This document shows positions 53,837-62,444 of a stretch of 64,000 bases of DNA, one piece after another. The notes below the pieces were generated by a model. It did not search any database, had not been told where the DNA came from, and saw nothing but the letters and a program-made list of their open reading frames with translations. A program made the position numbers and the translations under genes. Where the stretch lies: NCBI RefSeq assembly GCF_004366075.1, contig NZ_SODU01000002.1:186001-250000 (forward strand). Reading direction: 5' to 3'. This DNA is from Kribbella pratensis (lineage in GTDB: Bacteria; Actinomycetota; Actinomycetes; Propionibacteriales; Kribbellaceae). The first letter of the stretch is position 1. Every line of letters starts with the position of its first letter.

Positions 53837-55738
53837 GTGAAGCGAACCACTGCGATCGTCTGCCTGAGTACTCTGCTGATCACCGCTGGTTGTTCGGACA
53901 GCAAGTCCGGCGGCGGTGGGAAGTCCGGGAGCGACGAGCAGCAGGCGTCCGGCGCCGTCATCAAGCAGTTCGCCGACGCCTGGGTGAAGGCGTGGGCGCC
54001 GAACGGGAAGCCGGACGCGGCCGGGGCGCTGACCGACAACCCGACGGTGTTCGCCAAGCGGCTCGACGACGTCGACACCGCGCTGGTCGCGAGCACCGTG
54101 ACCGTCACCCCGCAGGGCGATCCGAAGTGCACCGACGGCAACTGCACCCAGGAACTGGCCGTCGAGGCGCAGCTGCGCGGTATCGGCGCGATGAAGTGGA
54201 CCAGTACGGCGACCGCGGTGAAGACCGGCGACGCGTGGAAAGTGAAAGCGTCGGGCGACACGATCTACCCCGGTCTCGGCGACAGCAACTACCTGAAGCG
54301 GGTCCGCACGCTGCCGGCCCGGGCCTCGATCCTGGACCGCAACGGTGTCGCCCTGACCGCGAACCGGCCGGTCGTGATCGTCGGCGTTGCCGCGGGCACC
54401 AAGGCGACGGCAGCGACGTACGCCGCGTTCACGAAATACCTCGACGTCGACGGCGCGAAGCTCGCCGCACGGGCGAAGGCCGCGCCGGCCGGGCAGTTCG
54501 TGGACGCGATCACGATCCGGGCCGAGGAGTGGGAGGCGCTCCGGCCGACGATGAGCAAGCTGCCCGGGGTGCTGACCATGGGCGGCACACAGTCGCTGCC
54601 GCCGACTTCGACGTTCGCCCGGTCACTGCTCGGCACCATGAAGACCGCGACCGACGAGACCCTGAAGAACGCGGGCCCGACCGCGTCGGCACAGGACCAG
54701 GTCGGCACGACCGGCCTGCAGTACGCGTTCCAGCAGCAGCTCGCCGGTACGCCGGGCGGCACGGTCGCGCTGCGGGACGGCAAGACCAAGCTGACGATCA
54801 AGACCGTCTTCAGCCAGAAGGGCACCGCCGGCAAGCCGGTGAAGACCACCCTCGACACGAACATGCAGAAGGCCGCCGAGGCCGCGCTGGCGACCAGCAA
54901 GCTGCCGGCCTCACTGGTCGCCGTCCAGGCGTCGACGGGACAGATCCTCGCCGCGGCGAACGGGCCGCAGGTGGCCAGCTACAACCGCGCCTTCCAGGGC
55001 CGGTACGCACCGGGCTCGACGTTCAAGATCGTCACCTCGGCGGCGCTCCTGGGCAGTGGGCTGACCGCCGCGACACCGCTGCCGTGCACGAACACGATCA
55101 ACGTGTTCGGCAAGACGTTCAAGAACTACGACGCGCTGAAGGCGTACGGCAACGGCACGATGCAGCAGGCGTTCAACCAGTCCTGCAACACCGCGTTCAT
55201 CTCCCAGCACGCGCGGCTGCCGAAGGACGGGATGACGAAGGCCGCGGCGATGTTCGGCATCGGGCGGGACCTCAACCTGTCGATCTCGGCGTACGGCGGC
55301 CAGGTGCCGGCGCCCAAGGACGACGTCGAGGAGGCCGCGTCGATGATCGGCCAGGGCACGGTCACCGCGAGCCCGCTGGCGATCGCGCTGGTCGCCGCGA
55401 CGGTCGACCACGGTACGGCGATGAAGCCGGTGCTCGTACCGGGCAAGGACGCCGCCGGTGCGGCTGCCTCCCCGTTGCCCGCGGCAACTGTCGCGGCGCT
55501 GCGGACGTTCATGCGCACCACGGTCACCGGCGGTACGGCGAAGGTGCTGGCCGGCAACGGCGCGGTCGCTGCCAAGACAGGTACCGCCGAGGTCGTCGCG
55601 AACGGCAAGGTGACCACCAACGCGTGGATGGCCGGCTACCGCGGTGACGTGGCGTTCGCGGTCATCGTGGAAGGCGGCGAGTCCGGCTCGCACACCGCCG
55701 GCCCGATCCTGAAGACCTTCCTCGGCAGCTTCAGATGA
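53837..55738 (+). CDS. Penicillin-binding protein, PBP2a-like lipoprotein transpeptidase
   Basis: 633 residues from GTG at 53837. The lipoprotein signal ends LITAGC (Cys19). An NTF2-like/MecR1-type N-domain (about 40-145) precedes a dimerisation-like region (LPARASILDRNGVALTANRP) and the transpeptidase domain. That domain has SxxK in GSTFKIVTSAALL, SxN in NQSCNTAF and KTG in AAKTGTAEV, so it is catalytically complete. It cross-links peptidoglycan outside the membrane. It lies within the envelope-stress neighbourhood. Confidence 0.9.
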   Translation: MKRTTAIVCLSTLLITAGCSDSKSGGGGKSGSDEQQASGAVIKQFADAWVKAWAPNGKPDAAGALTDNPTVFAKRLDDVDTALVASTVTVTPQGDPKCTDGNCTQELAVEAQLRGIGAMKWTSTATAVKTGDAWKVKASGDTIYPGLGDSNYLKRVRTLPARASILDRNGVALTANRPVVIVGVAAGTKATAATYAAFTKYLDVDGAKLAARAKAAPAGQFVDAITIRAEEWEALRPTMSKLPGVLTMGGTQSLPPTSTFARSLLGTMKTATDETLKNAGPTASAQDQVGTTGLQYAFQQQLAGTPGGTVALRDGKTKLTIKTVFSQKGTAGKPVKTTLDTNMQKAAEAALATSKLPASLVAVQASTGQILAAANGPQVASYNRAFQGRYAPGSTFKIVTSAALLGSGLTAATPLPCTNTINVFGKTFKNYDALKAYGNGTMQQAFNQSCNTAFISQHARLPKDGMTKAAAMFGIGRDLNLSISAYGGQVPAPKDDVEEAASMIGQGTVTASPLAIALVAATVDHGTAMKPVLVPGKDAAGAAASPLPAATVAALRTFMRTTVTGGTAKVLAGNGAVAAKTGTAEVVANGKVTTNAWMAGYRGDVAFAVIVEGGESGSHTAGPILKTFLGSFR

Positions 55739-55745
55739 GGACTTC

Positions 55746-55763
55746 CTGAGAGTTCGCTGAGAG
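55746..55763 (-). promoter_or_regulatory. MprA-type box upstream of the zinc-ribbon gene
   Basis: On the minus strand CTCTCAG-N4-CTCTCAG, two identical units 11 bp apart (CTGAGAG at 55746-55752 and 55757-55763 on the plus strand). It lies 39 bp before the zinc-ribbon ATG and just after the PBP stop. Confidence 0.6.
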
Positions 55764-55801
55764 CGCGCCGTCACGGGAAAATCGTCACTTAGGGTTGCCG
55801 G

Positions 55802-56122
55802 ATGGAGAGCTTGGTTTGCCCTAAGTGCCGCGGCGCGATGCGGACGTACGAGCGCAGCGGGATCACCGTCGACCAGTGCGGTGACTGCCGCGGGATCTTC
55901 CTCGACCGGGGTGAGCTGGAGCGGCTCGTCGACGCCGAGGCGCGGTTCAACACACCGCAGCAGTCGCAGCAGCCTCGGTACGAGGAGAAGAAGCGGTACG
56001 ACGACGACCGGCGCTACGACAACGACCGGCGCGACAACGACCGGCGGTACGACCCGCGGTACGGGAACCAGTACCCGCACAAGAAGAAAAAGAAGTCCTT
56101 CCTGGAAGAGCTCTTCGACTAG
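55802..56122 (+). CDS. TFIIB-type zinc-ribbon protein with charged tail
   Basis: 106 residues. The zinc ribbon (6-31) has two CxxC knuckles (CPKC, CGDC) and ends GIFLDRGELERLV. An extreme Asp/Arg/Tyr low-complexity tail follows (about 60-90), then a KKKKK cluster and SFLEELFD. The zf-TFIIB family is widespread and poorly understood. The repeated D-R-Y tail suggests a disordered nucleic-acid or protein contact. Confidence 0.8.
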   Translation: MESLVCPKCRGAMRTYERSGITVDQCGDCRGIFLDRGELERLVDAEARFNTPQQSQQPRYEEKKRYDDDRRYDNDRRDNDRRYDPRYGNQYPHKKKKKSFLEELFD

Positions 56123-56529
56123 CGGGCGACGATCGTGCCCTGGGCGATCGCGCACAGGGCCGACGTACCGGCGTCGTCGAGCGTGGTGAGCTCGCAGGTG
56201 CACGTCGCCTGCCGCCTGCTCGAATACGCGACCTCCGCCACGGCCCGGAGCAGCACGCCCCGGGCCGGGCGGAGGTAGCTGATCGTGAAGCCACCGGTCA
56301 GCACCTCGGGGCCGAGCGCTGTACCGCCGGCGAACGTGAGGGCGTTGTCGGCCGCGTAGCTGAGTACGCCGCCGTGCAGGAAACCGTTCTGCTGCAGGAG
56401 ATCCGGCCGGATGTCGAGCTCGAGCGTCGCGCCACCGTCCCCGAACGCGGTCACCCGGGCCCCGACCAGCACGCTGAACGGCTGCGCCGCCAACAACTTC
56501 TGAGCCACCTCTAACGTCAAGTCCACCAC
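56119..56529 (-). CDS. PaaI-like hotdog thioesterase
   Basis: About 136 residues with a hotdog core: the active-site stretch NGFLHGGVLSYAADNALTF and GGFTISYLRPARG. A cytoplasmic acyl-CoA thioesterase of unknown substrate. Start uncertain: GTG at 56529 or 56526 gives the usual length (DLTLEVAQKLLAAQPFSVL), while in-frame GTG at 56562 would leave only 17 bp before the divergent GNAT gene. Confidence 0.78.
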   Translation of the reverse strand: MVDLTLEVAQKLLAAQPFSVLVGARVTAFGDGGATLELDIRPDLLQQNGFLHGGVLSYAADNALTFAGGTALGPEVLTGGFTISYLRPARGVLLRAVAEVAYSSRRQATCTCELTTLDDAGTSALCAIAQGTIVAR

Positions 56530-56579
56530 CCGCCGCACGATATGCCAGTTGATGCCGGACACCGGGTGCGGGCGGGTTT

Positions 56580-57056
56580 ATGGTCGTGGTCGTGACGACG
56601 CCACCGGTGATCCTCCGCCCGATAACCGACAGCGAGTACCCGAGCTGGATGGAGCGCGCCGCCGCCTCGTTCGCGGCCGGAGTCGGGCCTGCCCGCGGGC
56701 TGACGCCGGACGAAGCGCTCGCGCTCGCCTACGAGCAGACCGAGCAGCTGCTGCCGGAGGGACCGGCCACCGACCGGCAACTGATCTGGATCGCGGTCGT
56801 GGACGACGAGCCGGTCGGCAGCCTCTGGATCAGCACCAAGTCGAAGGTGCCGTTCATCTACGGCATCGAGGTGGACCACGCGCACCGCGGCAAAGGCTAC
56901 GGCCGGGCGATCATGCTGGCCGGCGAGGAGGAGTGCCGACGGCTCGGCCACACCCAGCTGGACCTGAACGTCTTCGGCGACAACACCACCGCGATCGCCC
57001 TGTACGACTCGCTCGGCTACACCGTCATCTCGCAGCAGATGCGCAAGGACCTCTGA
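56580..57056 (+). CDS. GNAT-family N-acetyltransferase
   Basis: A 158-residue GNAT with acetyl-CoA-binding motif A (GIEVDHAHRGKGYGRAIMLA) and motif B (ALYDSLGYTVISQQMRKDL). The substrate is unknown. The ATG at 56580 begins MVVVV; a GTG a few codons later is also possible. Confidence 0.85.
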   Translation: MVVVVTTPPVILRPITDSEYPSWMERAAASFAAGVGPARGLTPDEALALAYEQTEQLLPEGPATDRQLIWIAVVDDEPVGSLWISTKSKVPFIYGIEVDHAHRGKGYGRAIMLAGEEECRRLGHTQLDLNVFGDNTTAIALYDSLGYTVISQQMRKDL

Positions 57057-57157
57057 AACAGGGTGGACGGCGCTTTCCGTCGCGTCATACCGTGGTCGGT
57101 GGCAGCCGCACGTCGGAAGGACCCACAGGGAGCGATGTCGACACGCCGTCGAGATAA

Positions 57158-57319
57158 GGGTTGATATCCGTTCAACCCCCGCGGTCGGACCGGACCGCGT
57201 AGCCGGGACGGACCACAGGGTCCGCCTGGCCGATCTCACTTGGCGTGAGCGGCCTGCGCTCTGCGCGTTTGCGCGTGGACGCTGCCCGGTCCTGACACTC
57301 TCTCGAAAGCGGTGCTTTC
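57158..57319 (+). promoter_or_regulatory. Structured leader upstream of ABC-2 operon
   Basis: Successive hairpins: GGGTTGA/TCAACCC (57158-57178), CGCGGTC/GACCGCG (57180-57199), and GAAAGC-GGT-GCTTTC (57305-57319), with GC-rich stems between. The last ends 2 bp before the GTG start and leaves no usual Shine-Dalgarno. It matches no riboswitch class I know. The first two could instead be a terminator for the GNAT gene. Confidence 0.4.
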
Positions 57320-57321
57320 AC

Positions 57322-58344
57322 GTGACGCCTGTTCACGACCTGCCGCCGGTCATCGCGGCACAAGACCTGACCAAGACCTACACCTTCCACCAGCAGCGCG
57401 CCGGACTCGGCGGCGCACTGAAGAGCCTGGTGAAACGCAAGTACGAGACCCGGCTCGCCGTCGATCGGGTCACCTTCTCCATCGGCCGTGGCGAGGTCGT
57501 CGGACTGCTCGGCCCGAACGGCGCCGGCAAGACGACCACGCTGAAGATGCTGTCCGGCCTGCTCTACACCACGTCCGGCGACCTGCAGGTGCTCGGCCAC
57601 ACGCCGTCGGACCGCAAGCACGACTACCTGCGCCGGATCGCACTCGTCATGGGCCAGAAAACCATGCTGTGGTGGGACGTTCCGGCGATGGAGAGTCTCC
57701 TGCTGCACAAGGACATGTACGGCCTGTCCACCGCGGAGTTCGATCGGAACGTCGCCGAACTCGCCGAGCTGCTCGAGGTCGACCACCTGCTGAACGTGCA
57801 GGTCCGCAAGACCTCGCTCGGGGAACGCATGAAGCTCGAACTGATGGCGGCCCTCGTCCACGGCCCGGAGATCCTGTTCCTGGACGAGCCGACGATCGGT
57901 CTCGACGTCGTCGCGAAGGCCCGGGTCCGGTCGTTCCTCGCCGACGTCAACCAGCTCCGCGGTACGACGATCCTGATCACCAGCCACGACATGGACGACA
58001 TCGAGGCGCTCTGCTCGCGGGTGATGATCATCGACCACGGCAGGCTGCAGTTCGACGGCGGTCTGGACGACCTCGTCCGTACGGCGCAACCACGCAAGCT
58101 CGTGCGCGCGACGTACGCGAGTCCGGTCGAGACCGACCGGCTGACCGGGCTGAAGGGCGTGAGCGCGGTCGAGGTGTCCGGGCCGACGGTGAAGCTCGAG
58201 GCGGATCGGGAGCGCGCCGGATCCGTGATGGAGCAGCTGACGCGGCTGGGTCCGCTGGTCGACCTCGACGTGGCGGACGCCGATATCGAGGACATCATGC
58301 GCGACCTGTTCCTGCGCCGCAGCACACTCGGGGAGGGGTCGTGA
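57322..58344 (+). CDS. ABC-2 exporter ATP-binding protein
   Basis: A 340-residue protein with Walker A GLLGPNGAGKTTTLKML, a modified signature TSLGERMKLELMAAL (LGERM instead of LSGGQ), Walker B ILFLDEPTIGLD and the switch His in ITSHD. It matches the NatA/YbhF-like group that partners ABC2_membrane_6 permeases. The GTG at 57322 directly follows a small hairpin. The stop overlaps the next start (GTGA). Confidence 0.9.
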   Translation: MTPVHDLPPVIAAQDLTKTYTFHQQRAGLGGALKSLVKRKYETRLAVDRVTFSIGRGEVVGLLGPNGAGKTTTLKMLSGLLYTTSGDLQVLGHTPSDRKHDYLRRIALVMGQKTMLWWDVPAMESLLLHKDMYGLSTAEFDRNVAELAELLEVDHLLNVQVRKTSLGERMKLELMAALVHGPEILFLDEPTIGLDVVAKARVRSFLADVNQLRGTTILITSHDMDDIEALCSRVMIIDHGRLQFDGGLDDLVRTAQPRKLVRATYASPVETDRLTGLKGVSAVEVSGPTVKLEADRERAGSVMEQLTRLGPLVDLDVADADIEDIMRDLFLRRSTLGEGS

Positions 58345-59153
58345 ACACACTCGTCCGCAACCTCCGCGTCGTACGGCGGATGACGGCGGCCGATATCGCG
58401 CAGCAGTCGGTGTACCGCGGCGCGTGGATCATCTTCATGCTGGCGAACATCTGCATGCCGATCATCTCGTTGCTGATCTGGCGGACGGCGCTCGCGAGCG
58501 GGGCCCAGTTGCCGGTCGACGAGCGGTACATCACGACGTACTTCGTGCTGCTCGGAGTCGTCACGATGGCGACGTCGTCCTGGATGGCCGGGTTCCTCGC
58601 CCAGGACATCCGGATGGGAAAGCTGTCCAGCTGGATGATCCGGCCGGCGTCGTTGCTGACCGGGTTCGTCGCGAACAACCTGTCGGAGAAGTTCCTGAAG
58701 CTGTTCGCGCTGGTGCCGATGATCGGCATCGTGTGGTGGATCTTCCGCGACTCGATGAACATCCCGGCCGGCCCGGGCCGCTGGGCGCTGTTCGCGATCA
58801 GCATCCTGCTCGGGGCGATGCTGGTGTTCATCATCGACATCCTGATCGCGTCGCTCGCGTTCTGGATGGACGACGTGAGCGCACTCGTCCAGGCCCGCGT
58901 GATCATCGCGAGCGTGCTGTCCGGTGCCGTCGTACCGCTGGCGCTGATGCCGGAGTGGTCGCGGGGGTTCGTCGACCACCAGCCGTTCCGCTACACGGTG
59001 TCGTTCCCGGTCGAGATCGTCGCGGGTGAGCTGACCGGCCGCGAACTCCTTGCAGGGCTGGGATTCCAGCTCGGGTACGTCGTGGTGTTCGCGGCGATCG
59101 CCCGACTCGTGTGGTCCGCGGGGATCCGTGCGTACTCGGCGGTGGGCGCATGA
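58341..59153 (+). CDS. ABC-2 family permease 1
   Basis: A 270-residue protein with six hydrophobic helices. It has QQSVYRGAWIIFMLANICMP near the N-terminus and VSFPVEIVAGELTGRELLAG near the end, typical of the DUF990/ABC2_membrane_6 permeases. It pairs with permease 2. The GTG start overlaps the ATPase stop. Confidence 0.85.
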   Translation: MNTLVRNLRVVRRMTAADIAQQSVYRGAWIIFMLANICMPIISLLIWRTALASGAQLPVDERYITTYFVLLGVVTMATSSWMAGFLAQDIRMGKLSSWMIRPASLLTGFVANNLSEKFLKLFALVPMIGIVWWIFRDSMNIPAGPGRWALFAISILLGAMLVFIIDILIASLAFWMDDVSALVQARVIIASVLSGAVVPLALMPEWSRGFVDHQPFRYTVSFPVEIVAGELTGRELLAGLGFQLGYVVVFAAIARLVWSAGIRAYSAVGA

Positions 59154-59199
59154 GCTGTATTGAATGCGCGCCTCCGGCGCGCGGGTCATGGGGCTGTGA

Positions 59200-59263
59200 C
59201 TCCCGGTCTTCCCTCGTCGCTATGGTCGCTTCGCTCCCGCCGCTCCTCAGTCCAGACCGGGAG
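59200..59263 (+). repeat. Inverted repeat covering the Shine-Dalgarno of permease 2
   Basis: CTCCCGGTCT (59200-59209) and AGACCGGGAG (59254-59263) form a perfect 10-bp stem with a 44-nt loop. The GGGAGG ribosome-binding site of the next gene lies in the right arm. A second small stem, GCGCGCC/GGCGCGC, lies just upstream (about 59167-59183). It occupies the only gap in the operon. Confidence 0.7.
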
Positions 59264-59268
59264 GCCCC

Positions 59269-60090
59269 ATGAGCCCGCTGGATCGGACCTGGTGGCACAA
59301 GCAGTGGCGGCATCTGCGGTTGTGGCGGCGGTTCTTCGCGCAGGCAGTGGTTCGGGAAACTCATTTCCGTGCGCATTTCCTGACCACGCTGCTCGTCGGG
59401 CTCGTGCAGCTCGGGCTGGGGATCGTGCCGACGTTGCTGCTGTTCGGGTTCACGTCCGAGGTGGGCGGGTGGTCGCGGGCGGAGGTGATCGCGCTGGTCG
59501 GTGTGTTCCAGATCGTCACCGGGCTGATGGCGACGTTCGTGGCGCCGAACCTGAACCGGATGACGACGTACCTGACCGAGGGTGAGCTGGACGGCGTCCT
59601 GCTGCGGCCGGTGTCGAGCCAGTTCTACCTGACATTGCGGTGGATCAACGTCGCGGAGCTGACGAACGTCGCCAGCGGCATCGCCGTCCTGGTGATCGGG
59701 CTGGTGCAGGCCGACCTCGCCCCTGGAGTGGGTCAGATCGTGCAGGCCGTCGTACTCGTCAGCTCCGGGTTGGTGCTGCTCACCGCGGTGTGGTCGGCGA
59801 TGTCGTTCCTGGCGTTCTGGCTGCAGTCGGTGAACCCGATCGGGTTCGTGTTCCTGAGCCTGATGGAGGCCGGGCGGTACCCGCTGGTGTTCTTCCCGGT
59901 CGCGGTGCGGACGTTCCTGACGTTCGCGTTCCCGGTCGCGTTCGCGACGACGTTCCCGGTGCGCGCGCTGGCGGGCGATCTCGGCTGGGAAACGGTGGCA
60001 GTCGGCGTCGGGTTCGCGGTGGTGGCAATGCTGCTGGTGCGGTTGCTGTGGCGGCGCGGGCTGCTGACGTACTCCAGCGCGTCCAGCTGA
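59269..60090 (+). CDS. ABC-2 family permease 2
   Basis: A 273-residue protein with six helices. It has FRAHFLTTLLVGLVQLGLGI, YLTEGELDGVLLRPVSSQFY and FSFPV-like AFPVAFATTFPVRALAGDL, homologous in type to permease 1. The ATG at 59269 has GGGAGG. The 115-bp gap before it is unusual in an otherwise overlapping operon. Substrate unknown. Confidence 0.85.
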   Translation: MSPLDRTWWHKQWRHLRLWRRFFAQAVVRETHFRAHFLTTLLVGLVQLGLGIVPTLLLFGFTSEVGGWSRAEVIALVGVFQIVTGLMATFVAPNLNRMTTYLTEGELDGVLLRPVSSQFYLTLRWINVAELTNVASGIAVLVIGLVQADLAPGVGQIVQAVVLVSSGLVLLTAVWSAMSFLAFWLQSVNPIGFVFLSLMEAGRYPLVFFPVAVRTFLTFAFPVAFATTFPVRALAGDLGWETVAVGVGFAVVAMLLVRLLWRRGLLTYSSASS

Positions 60091-60108
60091 TGTGGTTACC
60101 TGTCAGCT

Positions 60109-61197
60109 ATGAGCTGGTGGCTCCTGCACGTGGACATGGATCAGTTCATCGCGGCCGTCGAGATCCGGCGGCGGCCTGAGCTCCGTGGGCTGCCTGTCGT
60201 GGTGGGCGGGTCCGGCGACCCGACCCAACCACGGCAGGTGGTCGCCACCGCGTCGTACGAGGCACGGGAGTACGGCGTGCATTCCGGGATGCCGGTGCGG
60301 GCGGCGTACAAGAAATGCCCGGACGCCGTTTTCCTTCCGTCGGACCCGGCGGCGTACGACGCGGCGTCAGCCGAGGTGATGGACACGCTGCGGTCCTTCC
60401 CGGTCGTCGTCGAGGTCTGGGGCTGGGACGAGTGCTTCGTCGGCGCGGAGACCGACGACCCGGAAGCGCTGGCTCTTGAGCTGCGGACCGCGGTTGTCGA
60501 TCGGACCGGGCTGACCTGCGCGGTCGGCATCGGCGACAACAAGACCCGCGCCAAACTCGCGACCGGATTCGCCAAGGAGACGCGCTCGCACGCCGAACCC
60601 TTCGAGGGCGCCGGCCCGGCCACCGGGATCTACCGCCTCACCGCGGCCAACTGGCGCGAGGTGATGGACCACCGCCCCGTCCGCGACCTCTGGGGCATCG
60701 GCCCCCGGATGGAACGCAACCTCAGCGAGCTGGGGGTGCAGACGGTCGCCGAGCTCGCCGCGGCCGACCTGGACGTCCTGAAGAAACGCTTCGGCCCCAA
60801 GATGGGCACCTGGTACGCCGCTCTGGGCCGCGGCCTCGGCGACACCGAGGTCACCGACGTACCCCGCGAACCGGTCTCCCGCAGCCACGAGGAAACCTTC
60901 CCCGAAGACCTCGCCGACCGCCCGGCCGTGGAACGCGAACTCCGCCGCATCGCCCTCGAGGTCACCCGCGAGGTCGTAGCCGAAGGCCGCACCATCCAAC
61001 GCGTCTCGGTCAAGGTCCGCTTCATCAACTTCTACACCCCCATCAAGAGCCGCAAACTCAAGACCCCCACCCAAGACCCCGAGGTCATAGCCACCACAGC
61101 CCTCGCCATCCTCGAAAAGTTCACCCTCAACCGCCCCATCCGCCTCCTCGGCGTCCGCGTCGAGTTCGTCCCGCCGACGCCCCGAGCCGCTATATAA
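60109..61197 (+). CDS. dinB: Y-family DNA polymerase (DinB/Pol IV-like)
   Basis: A 362-residue protein. It has the catalytic DMDQF (9-13) and the second acidic motif as WGWDECF in place of the common SxDE; D and E are kept. The palm is followed by a thumb HhH (DLWGIGPRMERNLSELGV) and a little-finger domain ending GVRVEFVPPTPRAAI. No QxSLF-like clamp-binding motif is visible at the C-terminus. Translesion synthesis is expected. The stop codon lies in the palindrome before the Fic gene. Confidence 0.87.
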   Translation: MSWWLLHVDMDQFIAAVEIRRRPELRGLPVVVGGSGDPTQPRQVVATASYEAREYGVHSGMPVRAAYKKCPDAVFLPSDPAAYDAASAEVMDTLRSFPVVVEVWGWDECFVGAETDDPEALALELRTAVVDRTGLTCAVGIGDNKTRAKLATGFAKETRSHAEPFEGAGPATGIYRLTAANWREVMDHRPVRDLWGIGPRMERNLSELGVQTVAELAAADLDVLKKRFGPKMGTWYAALGRGLGDTEVTDVPREPVSRSHEETFPEDLADRPAVERELRRIALEVTREVVAEGRTIQRVSVKVRFINFYTPIKSRKLKTPTQDPEVIATTALAILEKFTLNRPIRLLGVRVEFVPPTPRAAI

Positions 61198-61220
61198 CTT
61201 TATTCTAGTAAAGTTATATA
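61191..61220. promoter_or_regulatory. Perfect AT-rich palindrome between dinB and fic, candidate operator
   Basis: TATATAACTTTA (61191-61202) and TAAAGTTATATA (61209-61220) are perfect 12-bp arms around TTCTAG. It includes the dinB stop codon and ends at the base before the Fic GTG. It is almost GC-free in a GC-rich region. Likely the autoregulatory promoter/operator of the Fic gene; it could also act as a hairpin. Confidence 0.7.
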
Positions 61221-62435
61221 GTGGCCGGTGTGAACCAACCCGGAGATCTTCAGCTTGCGGTCGGGTGGGAGCCGTCCGAATGGGACGCGGGCGACATCCC
61301 GATGTCTCGTCGTGAGCGGGCGGAGTCGACGGGGTCCTATCTGGCGTCCGTCCCGCCTGGGATCTCGGACCTGGATTTCGACATCCCTTCGGAGGTTGCC
61401 GCCGGAGCGGAGGACGCGCTGGTAGAGATCTCCCGCTTCGACGCCGAGCTCGCCGCGTCGCTCCCGCGAGCCGATGGCGAGCTCGCGCCGCTCGCCGTCG
61501 TCCTGCTGCGCACCGAGTCGGCGTCCTCCTCGCAGATCGAAGGTGTCACCGCGGGAGCGAAAGCGCTGGCCATCGCCACCCTGAACGAGTCCTCGGGTCA
61601 GAACGCCCGGATGGTCGCTGCCAACGTCGAGGCCATGCAGAAGGCGATCGATCTGGCCGATGACCTCAGCACCGACTCGATCCTCGCCGCTCACCGGGTA
61701 CTGATGCACGACCAGGCCTATGCCCATCCCGGGCGGCTCCGAGACGGTCAGGTCTGGATCGGGGGCGGGCCGACCCCACACACTGCGACGTTCGTCCCGC
61801 CCCGGCACGAGCGGGTGCCGGCGTTGATGGACGACCTGGTCGCGTTCTGCCGGCGGACCGACCTCCCGGTCCTCACCCAGGTCTCGATCGCACATGCCCA
61901 GTTCGAGACGATCCATCCGTTCAACGACGGGAACGGCCGCACCGGCCGGACTCTCGTCCACGCGATGCTGCGCCGGTCCGGCGTGACCAGGCGGCTGACC
62001 GTCCCAGTCTCAGCCGGCCTGCTCACCGACACCGATGCGTACTTCGCGGCGCTCGGCTCGTACCGAGACGGCGACCCCGTCCCGATCATCACGCAGTTCG
62101 GCCGAGCGTCGTTCGCTGCCGTCGGCAACGGCCGCCGGCTGGTCAGCGACCTCACCGAAATCTACGCCGACTGGCAGCAAGTCCTCCCGTCACGGAAGGG
62201 CTCGGCTGCCCGTCGCCTCCTGCCGCACCTCCTCAGCCAACCGGCCGTCACAATCGCGCACGTCCAGCAGCATCTGGACGTGTCACAGCCGGCCGCGCAG
62301 CGCGCCGTCGATCAGCTTGTGGAAGCAGAGATTCTGAAGCAGATCTCGACGGGGAAGCGCGACCGGGCATGGATCGCACGCGAGGTGATCACCGTGCTGG
62401 ACGACTTCGCAGCGCGCTCCGGGCGCCGCGGCTGA
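61221..62435 (+). CDS. Fic-family protein with C-terminal winged helix
   Basis: A 404-residue protein. The Fic/DOC_N-type N-domain carries an inhibitory-helix motif S103xxxE107-G (SSSQIEG). The Fic core has HPFNDGNGRTGR (232-243), complete for AMP transfer. The C-terminal winged HTH is at about 325-395 (QPAVTIAHVQQHLDVSQPAA then QRAVDQLVEAEIL). The family adenylylates target proteins and is held inactive by the inhibitory Glu. The HTH suggests DNA binding, probably at the palindrome directly before the GTG start, leaving no room for a Shine-Dalgarno. Confidence 0.87.
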   Translation: MAGVNQPGDLQLAVGWEPSEWDAGDIPMSRRERAESTGSYLASVPPGISDLDFDIPSEVAAGAEDALVEISRFDAELAASLPRADGELAPLAVVLLRTESASSSQIEGVTAGAKALAIATLNESSGQNARMVAANVEAMQKAIDLADDLSTDSILAAHRVLMHDQAYAHPGRLRDGQVWIGGGPTPHTATFVPPRHERVPALMDDLVAFCRRTDLPVLTQVSIAHAQFETIHPFNDGNGRTGRTLVHAMLRRSGVTRRLTVPVSAGLLTDTDAYFAALGSYRDGDPVPIITQFGRASFAAVGNGRRLVSDLTEIYADWQQVLPSRKGSAARRLLPHLLSQPAVTIAHVQQHLDVSQPAAQRAVDQLVEAEILKQISTGKRDRAWIAREVITVLDDFAARSGRRG

Positions 62436-62444
62436 TCTCGCCGC

